A stretch of DNA of 64,000 nucleotides from Akkermansia sp. (lineage in GTDB: Bacteria; Verrucomicrobiota; Verrucomicrobiia; Verrucomicrobiales; Akkermansiaceae), in NCBI GenBank assembly GCA_017555205.1, contig JAFZGW010000013.1, positions 186,001 to 250,000 of the forward strand, in the 5' to 3' direction. Of the stretch, positions 52,301-61,112 are shown piece by piece (position 1 is the stretch's first letter; the number at the start of each line of letters is the position of its first letter). Made by a program: the position numbers and the translations under genes. The notes under the pieces were generated by a model. It made no database searches and was not told the DNA's origin. It worked only from the letters and a program-made list of their open reading frames with translations.

Positions 52301-53710
52301 TTACTGAGCGACGGGAGCGGCGGGCTCGGGATGGTCTTTGAGGAATTTATCCATCATGACCTTATCTGTTGCGCGTGTTGTGCATTCTTCTGCACTGATG
52401 ATTCCCTTGAGGTAAAGTTCCTGCAAGGAGTCGTCCATCAATTTCATACCCTGTGCCTTACCGGTCTGAATAAGACCGGGAATCATGAACGTCTTACCCT
52501 CTCGAATACAGTTAGCGATAGCCGATGTATTCACCAGCATTTCGAGCGCCATTACGCGGCCTGTACCATCCTTCTTGGGCACAAGCTGCTGCGAAAGCAC
52601 GCCGCGCAGCGATTCCGACACCATGATACGAATATGCTCACGCTCACTGACGGGGAACGCATCGAGCACTCGGTCAATGGTACGTGCGGCGGAACCTGTA
52701 TGCAGCGTACCGAGTACCAAGTGACCGGTTTCTGCTGCTGAGAGTGCCAATGATATAGTCTCCAGGTTACGCATTTCACCCACCATGATAACATCCGGGT
52801 CCTGACGCAAGGCGCCGCGCAGAGCGCGCCCGAACGATTCCGTATGTTTGTGAACCTCGCGCTGGTTTACCTGGCAGCCGATGGGTTCGAAAACGGATTC
52901 GATAGGATCTTCAAGCGTGATAATATGGTCGTGACGATCCTTGTTAATGAAGTCAATAATGGAGGCCAAGGTAGTGGATTTACCGGAACCCACGGAGCCG
53001 GTTACAAGAATCAAACCGTTGGTGAATCGGGTGAGCGGCACCACATATTCCTCGGGCAGGTTGATATCCTTCATCGTCAGCAACTTGTTGCTAATGATAC
53101 GGAAACACATAGAATAGCCCAAGCGCTGGTCTACAACGGACGAACGATAGCGGCCATTCTCGTTTTTATAGGCAAAGTCTACGTCGCCCTTTTCCTTCAG
53201 GCGAGCCCATTCTTTTTCACCAAGGAAGCTGTCCACCAAAGCCTCCGCATCTTCGCGCGTGAGCAACGGGGCGCCTTCCCACATGGGTTGCAGATTACCG
53301 AATCGGCGCCAGGAGGGCGCACAGGAAGCCGGCAGGTGCAAGTCGGAACAACTGGCATCTATACCCTGCTTCAGGAAGCTATCAACATTAAGCATGAGCA
53401 GAATAAGGAGATACCCTACCTCTTGCTTATAAATGTATGCGTGATATTTACCGGAAGGAGAATCGTTGATAAAATCCACCACACCTTCAGTATCAAGGGT
53501 GGCACGTTGCTCCTCCGTTGTGCAGCTATTGACCAAAGCTACGGTATCCTGCTCTGTCAGAGCCGGAGCATCAACAGCCATCGGCTCATAAGCGGCAGCT
53601 TTCATCCAATAGGGCTGCAGCCCTACACCCAAGTACAATGAGGGGCTGTATATACTACGGCTCGCCGCAAGGTATTGGTTGACGTTATCGAAAATGTATG
53701 TATCGCTCAT
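52301..53710 (-). CDS. PilT/PilU-like ATPase with a duplicated N-terminal domain
   Basis: 469 residues, about 100 longer than PilT. The N-terminal PAS-like domain occurs twice. Copy 1 (about residues 4-104) has PYWMKAAAYEPM, TEGVVDFIND and KYHAYIYKQEVGY; copy 2 (about 109-208) has PSWRRFGNLQPM, KGDVDFAYKN and RYRSSVVDQRLGY. Copy 1 has lost the SDLHLP motif seen in copy 2. The ATPase core is intact: Walker A GSVGSGKST (238-246), TLEDPIE, VIMVGEMRNLETISLAL, GTLHTGSA. Probably a PilU-like accessory retraction motor or a regulator working with the adjacent PilT. Confidence 0.85.
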   Translation of the reverse strand: MSDTYIFDNVNQYLAASRSIYSPSLYLGVGLQPYWMKAAAYEPMAVDAPALTEQDTVALVNSCTTEEQRATLDTEGVVDFINDSPSGKYHAYIYKQEVGYLLILLMLNVDSFLKQGIDASCSDLHLPASCAPSWRRFGNLQPMWEGAPLLTREDAEALVDSFLGEKEWARLKEKGDVDFAYKNENGRYRSSVVDQRLGYSMCFRIISNKLLTMKDINLPEEYVVPLTRFTNGLILVTGSVGSGKSTTLASIIDFINKDRHDHIITLEDPIESVFEPIGCQVNQREVHKHTESFGRALRGALRQDPDVIMVGEMRNLETISLALSAAETGHLVLGTLHTGSAARTIDRVLDAFPVSEREHIRIMVSESLRGVLSQQLVPKKDGTGRVMALEMLVNTSAIANCIREGKTFMIPGLIQTGKAQGMKLMDDSLQELYLKGIISAEECTTRATDKVMMDKFLKDHPEPAAPVAQ

Positions 53711-53722
53711 GTTATCTTCAAC

Positions 53723-53751
53723 ATATTAGCACGTTCGCTGCCGCCTTTCCA
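53723..53751 (-). promoter_or_regulatory. Promoter of the PilU-like/pilT pair
   Basis: TGGAAA (53746-53751 in reverse), 17-bp spacer, TAATAT (53723-53728), 12 nt before the ATG at 53710. Confidence 0.5.
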
Positions 53752-53854
53752 GCTTAAAGTCAGTCCGGCAAACAAAAAAATTATTTTAACGGTAAGAGAT
53801 ATGGAAAAGAATTAACTACGAAAGCAAACTTTAGGCTAATTTGCCACGGCTGAC

Positions 53855-55213
53855 TCAGTTTGCGAGGGTTTCCAAAAACCGCCATTTTCCATCTTTCACA
53901 ATAAGATCGTAAAAGATGGGTGCCTGAGCATCACCATTTGCCGAGGCCATTTCGAGGTAGAGCTGAGCGCGGCGCTCATCGGGTTTGGCGGCAGCATTTC
54001 CCAGTTTTGTAATGGCAGCCATGATTGCATAAGCATGGCGAGAACCGCTCACATAATCCTCCGTCAGCGCAGAAATAGCCTTATTCATATCGGCGGGCAC
54101 ACCATCCCCGTTGAAATACATACTGGCCAGAGCCTGATTCACCCACTGAGCCCCCTTATCGCGAGCCGACTCCATGAGTGCAAGCCCGGCGGCGGCATCT
54201 TGCTTGCACCCTGCGCCAAGCACCATGCAATACCCCAGACCGGCAGTGCCGTTCGGGTCACCGCATCGGTGTGCCAATCTGAACAGCTCACAAACAAGCT
54301 CTTTGGAAAACTTCTCCCCATAACCTTCCGCATAAAGACTGGCTAAGGAATTCATCGCTACGGGAGTACACATCATGGCTGAGATATGCAGTTTACGCAA
54401 CCCCTCAGCAGCAATGGCAGCATCGTACTGCTCCATACGTGCCGCCTGCTGACGCACGGTCATCAATCCCTTATGACCAAGCGCCGCGGGTAAATGACGC
54501 GACTCCGCTAATTTCATAAACGTTTCAACCTTATCCGGCGATACAAAATCGCATAAGGTAAAGGCAGCAAAAGCACTACCGTGTTCGGCGGCGCGCTCCA
54601 TCCACATCAGGAAGGATGATTCTTCCTGCTGAGCTGCGGCAATCATCTCTTCAAGGTAGTAATTTTTCTTCTTGAGCTCCGATACAATTTCCGGCGCAGT
54701 AATGCCGCCGGACTGCATGCGCCCGGACACTATCAAATAGAGAGCTCTGGCTTTCGGTGAACCTTTTTTGCACGCCTGCATGAGCACTCGCATAGCTTTT
54801 TTGCGCTCGGCATCGGAGTCAGTCTGCGCGTATACCATTCCCGCATATTCAACCATAGCCGGCACATACTCAGTGGCTGCAGCCCTTTCGAGCAATTTCA
54901 GGGAAGAAGCCACCTGCTCCGGTTCAGTCGGCGCAAACATATTGAGATATTTAGCCTGCCAAAGCAAAGCTGCCGGATTACCTTTACCGGCCTCTGCAAT
55001 CATTTTACTGCTGAATGTCAGCATATTTCCACCGCTGTCATACTCAGCAGCGGCCGCATTATAAAAATCATCACTATTTTGCTTAACCATATCACGCAAA
55101 ATGGTCGACAAGGAGCTCTGCGGCGCTTGTACAACTGCCGGTGCGGCTTGAACGGACATCGGACAAATACCGCCGATACAAACCAACGAAAGAATAAACA
55201 GGTGATGATTCAT
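53855..55213 (-). CDS. Secreted Sel1-repeat protein
   Basis: 452 residues starting MNHHLFILSL with a signal peptide ending near SVQA. Tandem helical repeats of about 36 residues follow, with Sel1-type motifs such as ANIYF-like AMNSLASLYAEGYGEKF, GTAGLGYCMVLGAGC and NQALASMYFNGDGVP. Sel1 proteins act as scaffolds, here outside the cytoplasm. The start at 55213 is chosen because a TATAAT box ends 7 nt upstream of it. Confidence 0.82.
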   Translation of the reverse strand: MNHHLFILSLVCIGGICPMSVQAAPAVVQAPQSSLSTILRDMVKQNSDDFYNAAAAEYDSGGNMLTFSSKMIAEAGKGNPAALLWQAKYLNMFAPTEPEQVASSLKLLERAAATEYVPAMVEYAGMVYAQTDSDAERKKAMRVLMQACKKGSPKARALYLIVSGRMQSGGITAPEIVSELKKKNYYLEEMIAAAQQEESSFLMWMERAAEHGSAFAAFTLCDFVSPDKVETFMKLAESRHLPAALGHKGLMTVRQQAARMEQYDAAIAAEGLRKLHISAMMCTPVAMNSLASLYAEGYGEKFSKELVCELFRLAHRCGDPNGTAGLGYCMVLGAGCKQDAAAGLALMESARDKGAQWVNQALASMYFNGDGVPADMNKAISALTEDYVSGSRHAYAIMAAITKLGNAAAKPDERRAQLYLEMASANGDAQAPIFYDLIVKDGKWRFLETLAN

Positions 55214-55220
55214 ATAGCAC

Positions 55221-55250
55221 ATTATATGCCACACCCCTGCCCGACTTCAA
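55221..55250 (-). promoter_or_regulatory. Promoter of the Sel1-repeat gene
   Basis: TTGAAG (55245-55250 in reverse), 18-bp spacer, TATAAT (55221-55226), 7 nt before the ATG at 55213: leaderless. Confidence 0.6.
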
Positions 55251-55286
55251 GTGATTTTTGCGACAACCGACTGATTGATTTTCTGT

Positions 55287-55315
55287 TTGACAGCAAACCA
55301 AGGCGCATGTAATAT
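55287..55315 (+). promoter_or_regulatory. Promoter of the membrane-anchored protein gene at 55325
   Basis: TTGACA (55287-55292, consensus), 17-bp spacer, TAATAT (55310-55315), 9 nt before the ATG. Confidence 0.65.
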
Positions 55316-55324
55316 AAGCTGCAC

Positions 55325-56206
55325 ATGTTCAAAAGAGTTCTCATTCGTATATTAGTCATATTCGGAGGCCTGTTGATTGCAATAGTCGCCGGTTGGTACA
55401 TTTTCTGTACCTATGCGGCATCATGGCGCAATATAGAACCGCCGGCTTTCCACGAAAGCTGGAACTCAGAACAAAGAGCTGATTTATTGGCAATAGATAA
55501 CGCCCTGCGAAATAATGCTGAAATCGGAGGATTGAGCTTCTTTTTCATAGAGGAAGGCTTTTCCCCTGTTACCCAATGGTGCAGAAAGCACAAATGGTGT
55601 ACCCCTGCCACATTGTTGTTAGGATGGCGTGACCTTTGCATGCCGGCCCGAGCGGCGCTCCATGAAACTATGCGCAGCGGCAAAGGCAATGTGCAGCTGC
55701 CTTCTGGCATCCCTGTAGCGGATTTTGCACTCAAAATGCACAAAAATGAGCTACTCAAAGAACTCATACGCCGCGGATGTAATCCGAATCATGCCTATAT
55801 AAGCTGGCTTTCTCCCGTAGAAATGACGAATGGAGGCGAAACTAACCTCATGATAGAAACATTCGAAAACTTAGGGCTTGATTTCGAAAAACGTCGAACG
55901 GCTGACGAGCGACTCGACTTGCTGAACTTCATGCACAGCCACGGCGGAAAAATAGACACGGTTCCGAATTCTAAATTAGCAGAACTTTATATATTGCTCC
56001 CCATGGCCGAACAGGAGTCAAACGACAAGGGCTTATCAACAGCTTGGGCTCTGAGGCACGGCTTTCCCACAAGTGACAAGACCAAACAAGACTGTATATT
56101 TTTTATGCAAAAATGCAATCCCGAGTTGCTGCAGGAGCTACGACAAGAGGGATTGCTACCGCAGTATGAAGATACTGCTACTTCTTTGCAAGCCCCAGTC
56201 GAGTAA
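55325..56206 (+). CDS. Membrane-anchored protein, possibly ankyrin-like, unknown function
   Basis: 293 residues. One N-terminal helix (ILVIFGGLLIAIVAGWYIF) anchors a helical extracytoplasmic domain. Segments such as HKNELLKELIRRGCNPNHAYI and LLNFMHSHGGKIDTVPNSK are reminiscent of degenerate ankyrin repeats. No confident family. A strong promoter lies directly upstream. The last 29 bp overlap the end of the DUF418 gene on the other strand. Confidence 0.65.
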   Translation: MFKRVLIRILVIFGGLLIAIVAGWYIFCTYAASWRNIEPPAFHESWNSEQRADLLAIDNALRNNAEIGGLSFFFIEEGFSPVTQWCRKHKWCTPATLLLGWRDLCMPARAALHETMRSGKGNVQLPSGIPVADFALKMHKNELLKELIRRGCNPNHAYISWLSPVEMTNGGETNLMIETFENLGLDFEKRRTADERLDLLNFMHSHGGKIDTVPNSKLAELYILLPMAEQESNDKGLSTAWALRHGFPTSDKTKQDCIFFMQKCNPELLQELRQEGLLPQYEDTATSLQAPVE

Positions 56207-57284
56207 GGTAGCGCCACACGCCCTCGAAGGGGCCGTAGGAAAAATAGCGCAACCATACATTGCAAGCGGCAAGTTGTAGCAGGTAGAGCACAACGGCTAA
56301 GCCCATCACCTCGCCGATACTCAAACGACCGACCAGCCCGCCGCCATAGCCGCATATCAGCCATACCATAATGATATTTTGTGTGATATAGCAAGTGAGA
56401 GTACAGCGCCCCAACTTACCCAGCGGGGCGGCAAGCCATTGCATACACCTCAACTCGTACAACTGTGCCAGCAGCGGCACAAACCACAGAACAAATAGTG
56501 TGGGCTCAATAATTCGCGAGTACTCCAGCTCGGGGTAACAAGTCTTCAGCAGGACCACCACACCCCACACGCAACCGGCGCTGATAACCAACGGGCGGCT
56601 GCCTATTTCCCCCTCAAACACTCGCAAACGCCCTGCTATCATTCCCAGCAGGAACATACCTACCAACGCCCAAATACGGTAGCTGTACACCACATACAGC
56701 AAGCTATGCCACACACCATTGGTGATATTCCACCACCCCATATCAATGAACGGCGCCGTTTGTGACGATGGCGCCCATGTAAGCCCATAGGACTCCCGAA
56801 TTCCATCGTACCACTGTTTCATGGTATCAGGCGCACCTATGACGTTATGATACAGAGCCAAAGGCTGAGCCAAACATATACAGCTCAACACCACCAACCA
56901 GCGAGTGGGACAGCGCCATAGCAACACGGGTATAAACCCGGTAATGGCAAATATCAACAAGATATCCCCACAGTAAAAGTAACTGTGAAATAGCCCAAAA
57001 ATTGCCAACAGCACCAAGCGCCAGCAGAAGCGACCTCGAAAATCGAGCCCTTTCGCCATGGCTCTATCCATCTGCAGAAAAAAGCTTAACCCGAACAGAA
57101 ACGAAAATATCAGGAAAAACTTCTCCGTAAAAAGCACCACGTGCAGCCACCCCAATATACCATCCAGAGCCCCGACCGGCACCTCAGGCTGGTGAATATT
57201 GAAGAAGTTACGGGCATGAGCCATCAATATACCGAAAAGAGCAGTTGCTCTCACGGCATCAATGGAATATATGCGCTGAGCCAT
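56178..57284 (-). CDS. DUF418/YeiB family membrane protein
   Basis: 368 residues, about ten helices. Starts with IYSIDAVRATALFGILMAHARNFF, the conserved acyltransferase-3-like N-terminus of the DUF418 family, and has FLLGMIAGRLRVFEGE and GKLGRCTLTCYITQNIIM in the DUF418 domain. Function unknown; a transmembrane acyl-transfer role is often suspected. It follows dxr by 7 bp. Confidence 0.87.
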   Translation of the reverse strand: MAQRIYSIDAVRATALFGILMAHARNFFNIHQPEVPVGALDGILGWLHVVLFTEKFFLIFSFLFGLSFFLQMDRAMAKGLDFRGRFCWRLVLLAIFGLFHSYFYCGDILLIFAITGFIPVLLWRCPTRWLVVLSCICLAQPLALYHNVIGAPDTMKQWYDGIRESYGLTWAPSSQTAPFIDMGWWNITNGVWHSLLYVVYSYRIWALVGMFLLGMIAGRLRVFEGEIGSRPLVISAGCVWGVVVLLKTCYPELEYSRIIEPTLFVLWFVPLLAQLYELRCMQWLAAPLGKLGRCTLTCYITQNIIMVWLICGYGGGLVGRLSIGEVMGLAVVLYLLQLAACNVWLRYFSYGPFEGVWRYLTRLGLAKK

Positions 57285-57291
57285 AAGTTAC

Positions 57292-58455
57292 TTAGGCAAA
57301 AATCACACGACGAGCTTCCTCTCGAGCCCAGGCATCGTCTTCAAGTATCATATCGAGCTGACCTTGGTAATCTCGCGGTCTGGCATTGGAGAGCACTTTC
57401 TCCACCGTTTCCCATATGCCGGTAAAACCGAGCTTACCGTCTACGAAGGCCTGCACAGCCTCCTCATTCGCGGCATTGAACATAGCCGGCATCGTGCCGC
57501 CCACCAACCCGGACTGACGTGCAAGATTCAAAGCCGGGAAGTCATTCCAGCGAGGAGCCTCGAATTTCAGCGAAGCAATCTGAGCCAAATCAAGTTTCTT
57601 CAAACTGTTAACAGTCCGGTCAGGCCAAGTTACAGCGTATTGAATGGGGAAACACATATCGCTGCTGCTCAACTGGGCAAGTATGGAACCATCTTGATAC
57701 TCCACGAGCGAGTGAACAATGCTTTGAGGATGCACGATGACATCCACGCGCTCCATAGGAATGCCGAAAAGCCAGCGAGCTTCAATCATCTCAAGCCCCT
57801 TGTTGAAGAGAGTTGCTGAGTCAATAGTAATCTTACGCCCCATCTTCCACGTTGGGTGATTAAGCGCCTGTTCTAGAGTTACTTCGGCAAGTTTTTCGCG
57901 AGGTGTCGTGCGGAACGGGCCGCCACTGGCGGTGAGAATAAGCCTACTCACCTGTTCAGCTCCACCTCTGTGCCCTTGCAGGCATTGATAAATGGCATTG
58001 TGCTCGCTATCTACGGGCAATACATTAATCCCCTTGGCAGCAGCTCGATTCATTACAACCTCACCGGCCATAACTAGAATTTCCTTCGACGCAATTGCCA
58101 AATCTTTGCCTGCTTCAATAGCCTGTAAGGTAGGTTTGAGCCCGGCCGTACCAATAATGGAGACCAGTACCATATCGACTTCAGCCAAAGTAGCCAGTTC
58201 ACACAGCCCATCCGGCCCGGTAAGCACGCGAGTACCGGCAGGCAAGCGGCGCTGCAACTCTGCAGCCTTCGATGAATCGTAAATGCAAACATCCTTCACA
58301 CCAAACTCCACCGCCTGAGCCACCAGAGCATCAACACTGCTGTGGGCAGCCAGTCCCACTACCTCCATGCGTTCGGGAATATCTCGCGCCACCTTCAGCG
58401 CACTGGTTCCTATGCTACCTGTCGAACCAAGTATTACTACCTTTTTTCTCTTCAT
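57292..58455 (-). CDS. dxr: 1-deoxy-D-xylulose 5-phosphate reductoisomerase
   Basis: 387 residues starting MKRKKVVILG. NADPH-binding GSTGSIGTSALKV, AIASKEILVMAGE, the metal-site motif LPVDSEHNAIYQCL and ASGGPFR, plus KMGRKITIDSATLFNKGLEMIEA are all present. It commits carbon to the MEP isoprenoid pathway, which feeds the squalene/phytoene synthase elsewhere in the window. An earlier in-frame ATG (58506) would start upstream of the promoter and is rejected. Confidence 0.96.
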   Translation of the reverse strand: MKRKKVVILGSTGSIGTSALKVARDIPERMEVVGLAAHSSVDALVAQAVEFGVKDVCIYDSSKAAELQRRLPAGTRVLTGPDGLCELATLAEVDMVLVSIIGTAGLKPTLQAIEAGKDLAIASKEILVMAGEVVMNRAAAKGINVLPVDSEHNAIYQCLQGHRGGAEQVSRLILTASGGPFRTTPREKLAEVTLEQALNHPTWKMGRKITIDSATLFNKGLEMIEARWLFGIPMERVDVIVHPQSIVHSLVEYQDGSILAQLSSSDMCFPIQYAVTWPDRTVNSLKKLDLAQIASLKFEAPRWNDFPALNLARQSGLVGGTMPAMFNAANEEAVQAFVDGKLGFTGIWETVEKVLSNARPRDYQGQLDMILEDDAWAREEARRVIFA

Positions 58456-58465
58456 GTCTGCGCCA

Positions 58466-58494
58466 ACTATACTCTTATTTATCGCATTTTGCAA
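58466..58494 (-). promoter_or_regulatory. Promoter of dxr
   Basis: TTGCAA (58489-58494 in reverse), 17-bp spacer, TATAGT (58466-58471), 10 nt before the ATG at 58455. Its -35 lies only 19 bp from the -35 of the divergent rnpB promoter. Confidence 0.6.
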
Positions 58495-58513
58495 GCAGGA
58501 ACACATTTTGCGC

Positions 58514-58542
58514 TTGCAAAATAAGCAACTACGTTGTAGATT
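58514..58542 (+). promoter_or_regulatory. Promoter of rnpB
   Basis: TTGCAA (58514-58519), 17-bp spacer, TAGATT (58537-58542). The expected start, about 7 nt downstream, coincides with the first base of the RNase P P1 helix (58549). Confidence 0.65.
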
Positions 58543-58548
58543 AGCTGC

Positions 58549-58927
58549 GCCGTTCGGGTTCGGGTGGTCGCTGTGCGCTTCGGCGCATAGAGGAAAGTCC
58601 GGACATCACAAGGCAGCGCGTCCTCTGAAAGGGGGAGACGCCCGGAGCTAAGGCCGGGCGGACGGAAAGTGCCACAGAAAACAAACCGCCCGCAAGGGTA
58701 AGGGTGAAAAGGTGGGGTAAGAGCCCACCGCTCCGAAGGTAACGACGGAGGCACGGTAAACCCCGCGCGATGCAAGACAAACAGGGGGAGGGTCGCCTGC
58801 TCGCCTAAAGTCCCCCGGGTAATAGTTGCACCTGACTATAAACGTCGGGTACGGGGTCTCCCCGTAAGAAAAATGGCCACACAGCTCGAAAGGGTGGACA
58901 GAATCTGGCTTACAGAACCCGAACGGC
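58549..58927 (+). ncRNA. rnpB: RNase P RNA, bacterial A-type
   Basis: About 379 nt. The 5' end GCCGTTCGGGT pairs with the 3' end ACCCGAACGGC (P1). Conserved core blocks are present: GAGGAAAGTCCGGAC near the 5' end, ACAGAAAACAAACCGCC in the middle, GGTAAGGGTGAAAAGGTGGGGTAAGAG and, near the 3' end, AATCTGGCTTACAGAAC. It is the catalytic subunit that matures tRNA 5' ends. An eight-base T-run follows P1 and should end transcription. Confidence 0.97.
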
Positions 58928-58933
58928 TCTTTG

Positions 58934-58941
58934 TTTTTTTT
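58934..58941 (+). terminator. T-run ending rnpB
   Basis: Eight T directly after the 3' strand of P1 and TCTTTG, so P1 or a nearby stem may serve as the terminator hairpin. Confidence 0.55.
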
Positions 58942-59000
58942 ACTCCCCCCCTACTCCACCTATAAGGAGAGCTATGCCTATGGGGCAAAATCAAATTTAC

Positions 59001-59033
59001 AAAACTGCCGTTCCCCACACAGAGGAACGGCAG
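59001..59033 (-). terminator. Terminator of pckG
   Basis: 10-bp perfect stem CTGCCGTTCC / GGAACGGCAG (59005-59014 with 59024-59033), then TTTT and an AT-rich tail on the minus strand. A further 14-bp palindrome, GCAGCTTAAGCTGC, lies at 59051-59064 just after the pckG stop. Confidence 0.8.
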
Positions 59034-59070
59034 TGATACATCTACCTGTTGCAGCTTAAGCTGCGAAGCT

Positions 59071-60918
59071 TTAGTTGAACTTAGCGATGAGAGCCTGACG
59101 CTGAGCCTCGAGCTCGGCGGGAAGCTTGTCACCAACCATGTTGAACAGCTCAGTCTGGGACTCGAGCTCAGCCTTCCACTCAGACTCGGAGAGAGCCATG
59201 TTGGTGTTGAAGGCGGCCTCGTCGTAGCCCTGCAGACCATCGGTGTCGAGCTCAGCATAGGTGGGGGAGATACCCAGAGCGGTCTCCACACCGTCAACCT
59301 CGCCGCGGCAACGACGCAGTACCCAGTCGAGCACGCGCATGTTGTCGCCGAAGCCCGGCCACACGAAGTTGCCCTCAGCGTCCTTGCGGAACCAGTTCAC
59401 GTTGAAGATCTTGGGCAGCTTGCAAGCGCAAGTCTTGGTACCCATGTCGAGCCAGTGCTGCCAGTAGTCACCCACATTGTAACCAATGAAGGGCTTCATG
59501 GCCATCGGGTCGCGGCGAACCTGACCAATCTGGCCGAAAGCAGCAGCGGTCATCTCGGAGCCCATGGTGGCACCTACGTATACACCGTGGTTCCAATCCT
59601 TGGACTGGAATACGAGCGGCATGGTGGTAGCACGACGACCGCCGAAGAGGAATGCGCTGATGGAAACACCCTCGGGGTTGTAGTACTCGGGATCCAGCGT
59701 GGGGCACTGGGAAGCCGGAGCGGTGAAGCGGCTGTTCGGGTGAGCGCACTTGCGGCCGCAATCGGGGGTCCAGTCGTTGCCCTGCCAGTCGATGGCGTGT
59801 GCGGGGGGCTCGCCGTCCATACCTTCCCACCATACGTCACCGTCGTCGGTCAGACCTACGTTGGTGAAGATGATGTTCTCCTTGATGGTGTCCATAGCGA
59901 TGGGGTTGGACTTGTAGGAGGTGCCGGGAGCCACGCCGAAGTAACCGTTCTCGGGGTTGATAGCGTGGAAGGTACCGTCCTCATGAGGCCAAATCCAAGC
60001 GATATCGTCACCGATGATGCTGGTCTTCCAGCCCTTCTCAGCGAGAGCGGGCGGGGGAACCACCATGGCCAGGTTGGTCTTACCACAGGCGGAGGGGAAT
60101 GCGCCGGTCACATAGGACTTGCGACCCTGAGGATCGGTGATACCAAGGATGAGCATGTGCTCAGCCATCCAGCCGTTCTTGCGAGCGATACCGGTAGCGA
60201 TACGCAGAGCGAGGCACTTCTTACCAAGCAGAGCGTTACCACCGTAACCGGAACCGTAGGAGATAATCTCACCGGTCTCGGGGAAGTGGCAAATGTACTT
60301 CTCCTCGTTGTTGCAGGGCCAAGTTACGTCTTCCTGACCGGGCTCAAGGGGAGCACCCACGGTGTGCAGGCAGGGAACGAAGTCGCCATAGCCGTCACGC
60401 TTGGGGTTGCCACCGCCGTTCACCTCGTCCTCGAGGCGCTTGAGCACCTTCTCACCCATGATGGTCATGATGCGCATGTTGGTCACCACGTAGGCGGAGT
60501 CGGTAATCTCGATACCAATCTTAGCCAGGGGAGAATCAAGCGGACCCATGCAGAAGGGGATAACGTACATGGTACGGCCCTTCATGGAACCATCGAGGTA
60601 GGGGTTGAGGATGGCGCGCATCTCAGCCGGAGACTTCCAGTTGTTGGTGGGACCGGCGTCCTCCTGCTTCTCAGAGCAGATGAACGTACGCTCCTCAACG
60701 CGAGCCACGTCAGAAGGAGTAGAACGAGCCAAGAAACAGCCGGGGCGCTTCTCGGGGTTCAGGCGAATGTAGGTGCCTTTCTCAACCAGCATGTCGCACA
60801 GCTGGGTGTTCTCTTCCTCGGAACCGTCGCACCAGTAGACGGAATCGGGTTTGCAGAGCTGGCGGATCTGCTCCACCCACTCGGCAGCCTTCTTGTGAGT
60901 TGTACCAGTAATTTTCAT
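59071..60918 (-). CDS. pckG: Phosphoenolpyruvate carboxykinase (GTP)
   Basis: 615 residues starting [13 protein letters not shown]-type motifs: the kinase P-loop [13 protein letters not shown] with the mobile active-site Cys, the metal-binding [22 protein letters not shown], and [19 protein letters not shown] near the N-terminus. It interconverts oxaloacetate and PEP with GTP/GDP, in gluconeogenesis or CO2-fixing fermentation towards succinate and propionate. Codon use is much more biased and GC-richer than in neighbours, so it is probably one of the most expressed genes here. It has its own promoter and terminator. Confidence 0.96.
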   Translation of the reverse strand: MKITGTTHKKAAEWVEQIRQLCKPDSVYWCDGSEEENTQLCDMLVEKGTYIRLNPEKRPGCFLARSTPSDVARVEERTFICSEKQEDAGPTNNWKSPAEMRAILNPYLDGSMKGRTMYVIPFCMGPLDSPLAKIGIEITDSAYVVTNMRIMTIMGEKVLKRLEDEVNGGGNPKRDGYGDFVPCLHTVGAPLEPGQEDVTWPCNNEEKYICHFPETGEIISYGSGYGGNALLGKKCLALRIATGIARKNGWMAEHMLILGITDPQGRKSYVTGAFPSACGKTNLAMVVPPPALAEKGWKTSIIGDDIAWIWPHEDGTFHAINPENGYFGVAPGTSYKSNPIAMDTIKENIIFTNVGLTDDGDVWWEGMDGEPPAHAIDWQGNDWTPDCGRKCAHPNSRFTAPASQCPTLDPEYYNPEGVSISAFLFGGRRATTMPLVFQSKDWNHGVYVGATMGSEMTAAAFGQIGQVRRDPMAMKPFIGYNVGDYWQHWLDMGTKTCACKLPKIFNVNWFRKDAEGNFVWPGFGDNMRVLDWVLRRCRGEVDGVETALGISPTYAELDTDGLQGYDEAAFNTNMALSESEWKAELESQTELFNMVGDKLPAELEAQRQALIAKFN

Positions 60919-60927
60919 GGTGCCCAT

Positions 60928-60956
60928 AAAATAGCATGTTATGAGCAAACTTGCAA
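60928..60956 (-). promoter_or_regulatory. Promoter of pckG
   Basis: TTGCAA (60951-60956 in reverse), 17-bp spacer, TATTTT (60928-60933), 9 nt before the ATG at 60918. Confidence 0.55.
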
Positions 60957-61073
60957 CACGAAAATTGAAGATTTTTCGCCATGGTGCGCATTTTATCGCA
61001 TCAGGCTGGAGAGCAAACATAAAAAAAAGAGCGTTCAACAGCCCCACTTACCTGCTCATAGAGCGAAAGTTGC

Positions 61074-61102
61074 TTGACAAAGTCGGGCGATTAGTGCAGT
61101 AT
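61074..61102 (+). promoter_or_regulatory. Promoter of lptD
   Basis: TTGACA (61074-61079, consensus), 17-bp spacer, CAGTAT (61097-61102), 10 nt before the ATG at 61113. An overlapping TATAAA (61100-61105) has a poorer spacing. Confidence 0.5.
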
Positions 61103-61112
61103 AAAGGACGTA

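Noticed and set aside
60919..61047. Upstream ATG giving a 43-residue extension of PEP carboxykinase
   Set aside because: The extension includes the promoter region and is not family-like; the -10 box lies 9 nt before the ATG at 60918.
59455..61077. 540-codon open frame on the plus strand across pckG
   Set aside because: It lies antisense to the intact PEP carboxykinase gene. Its sequence is a repetitive Gly/Val/His-rich translation created by the biased codon use of pckG, with no domain.
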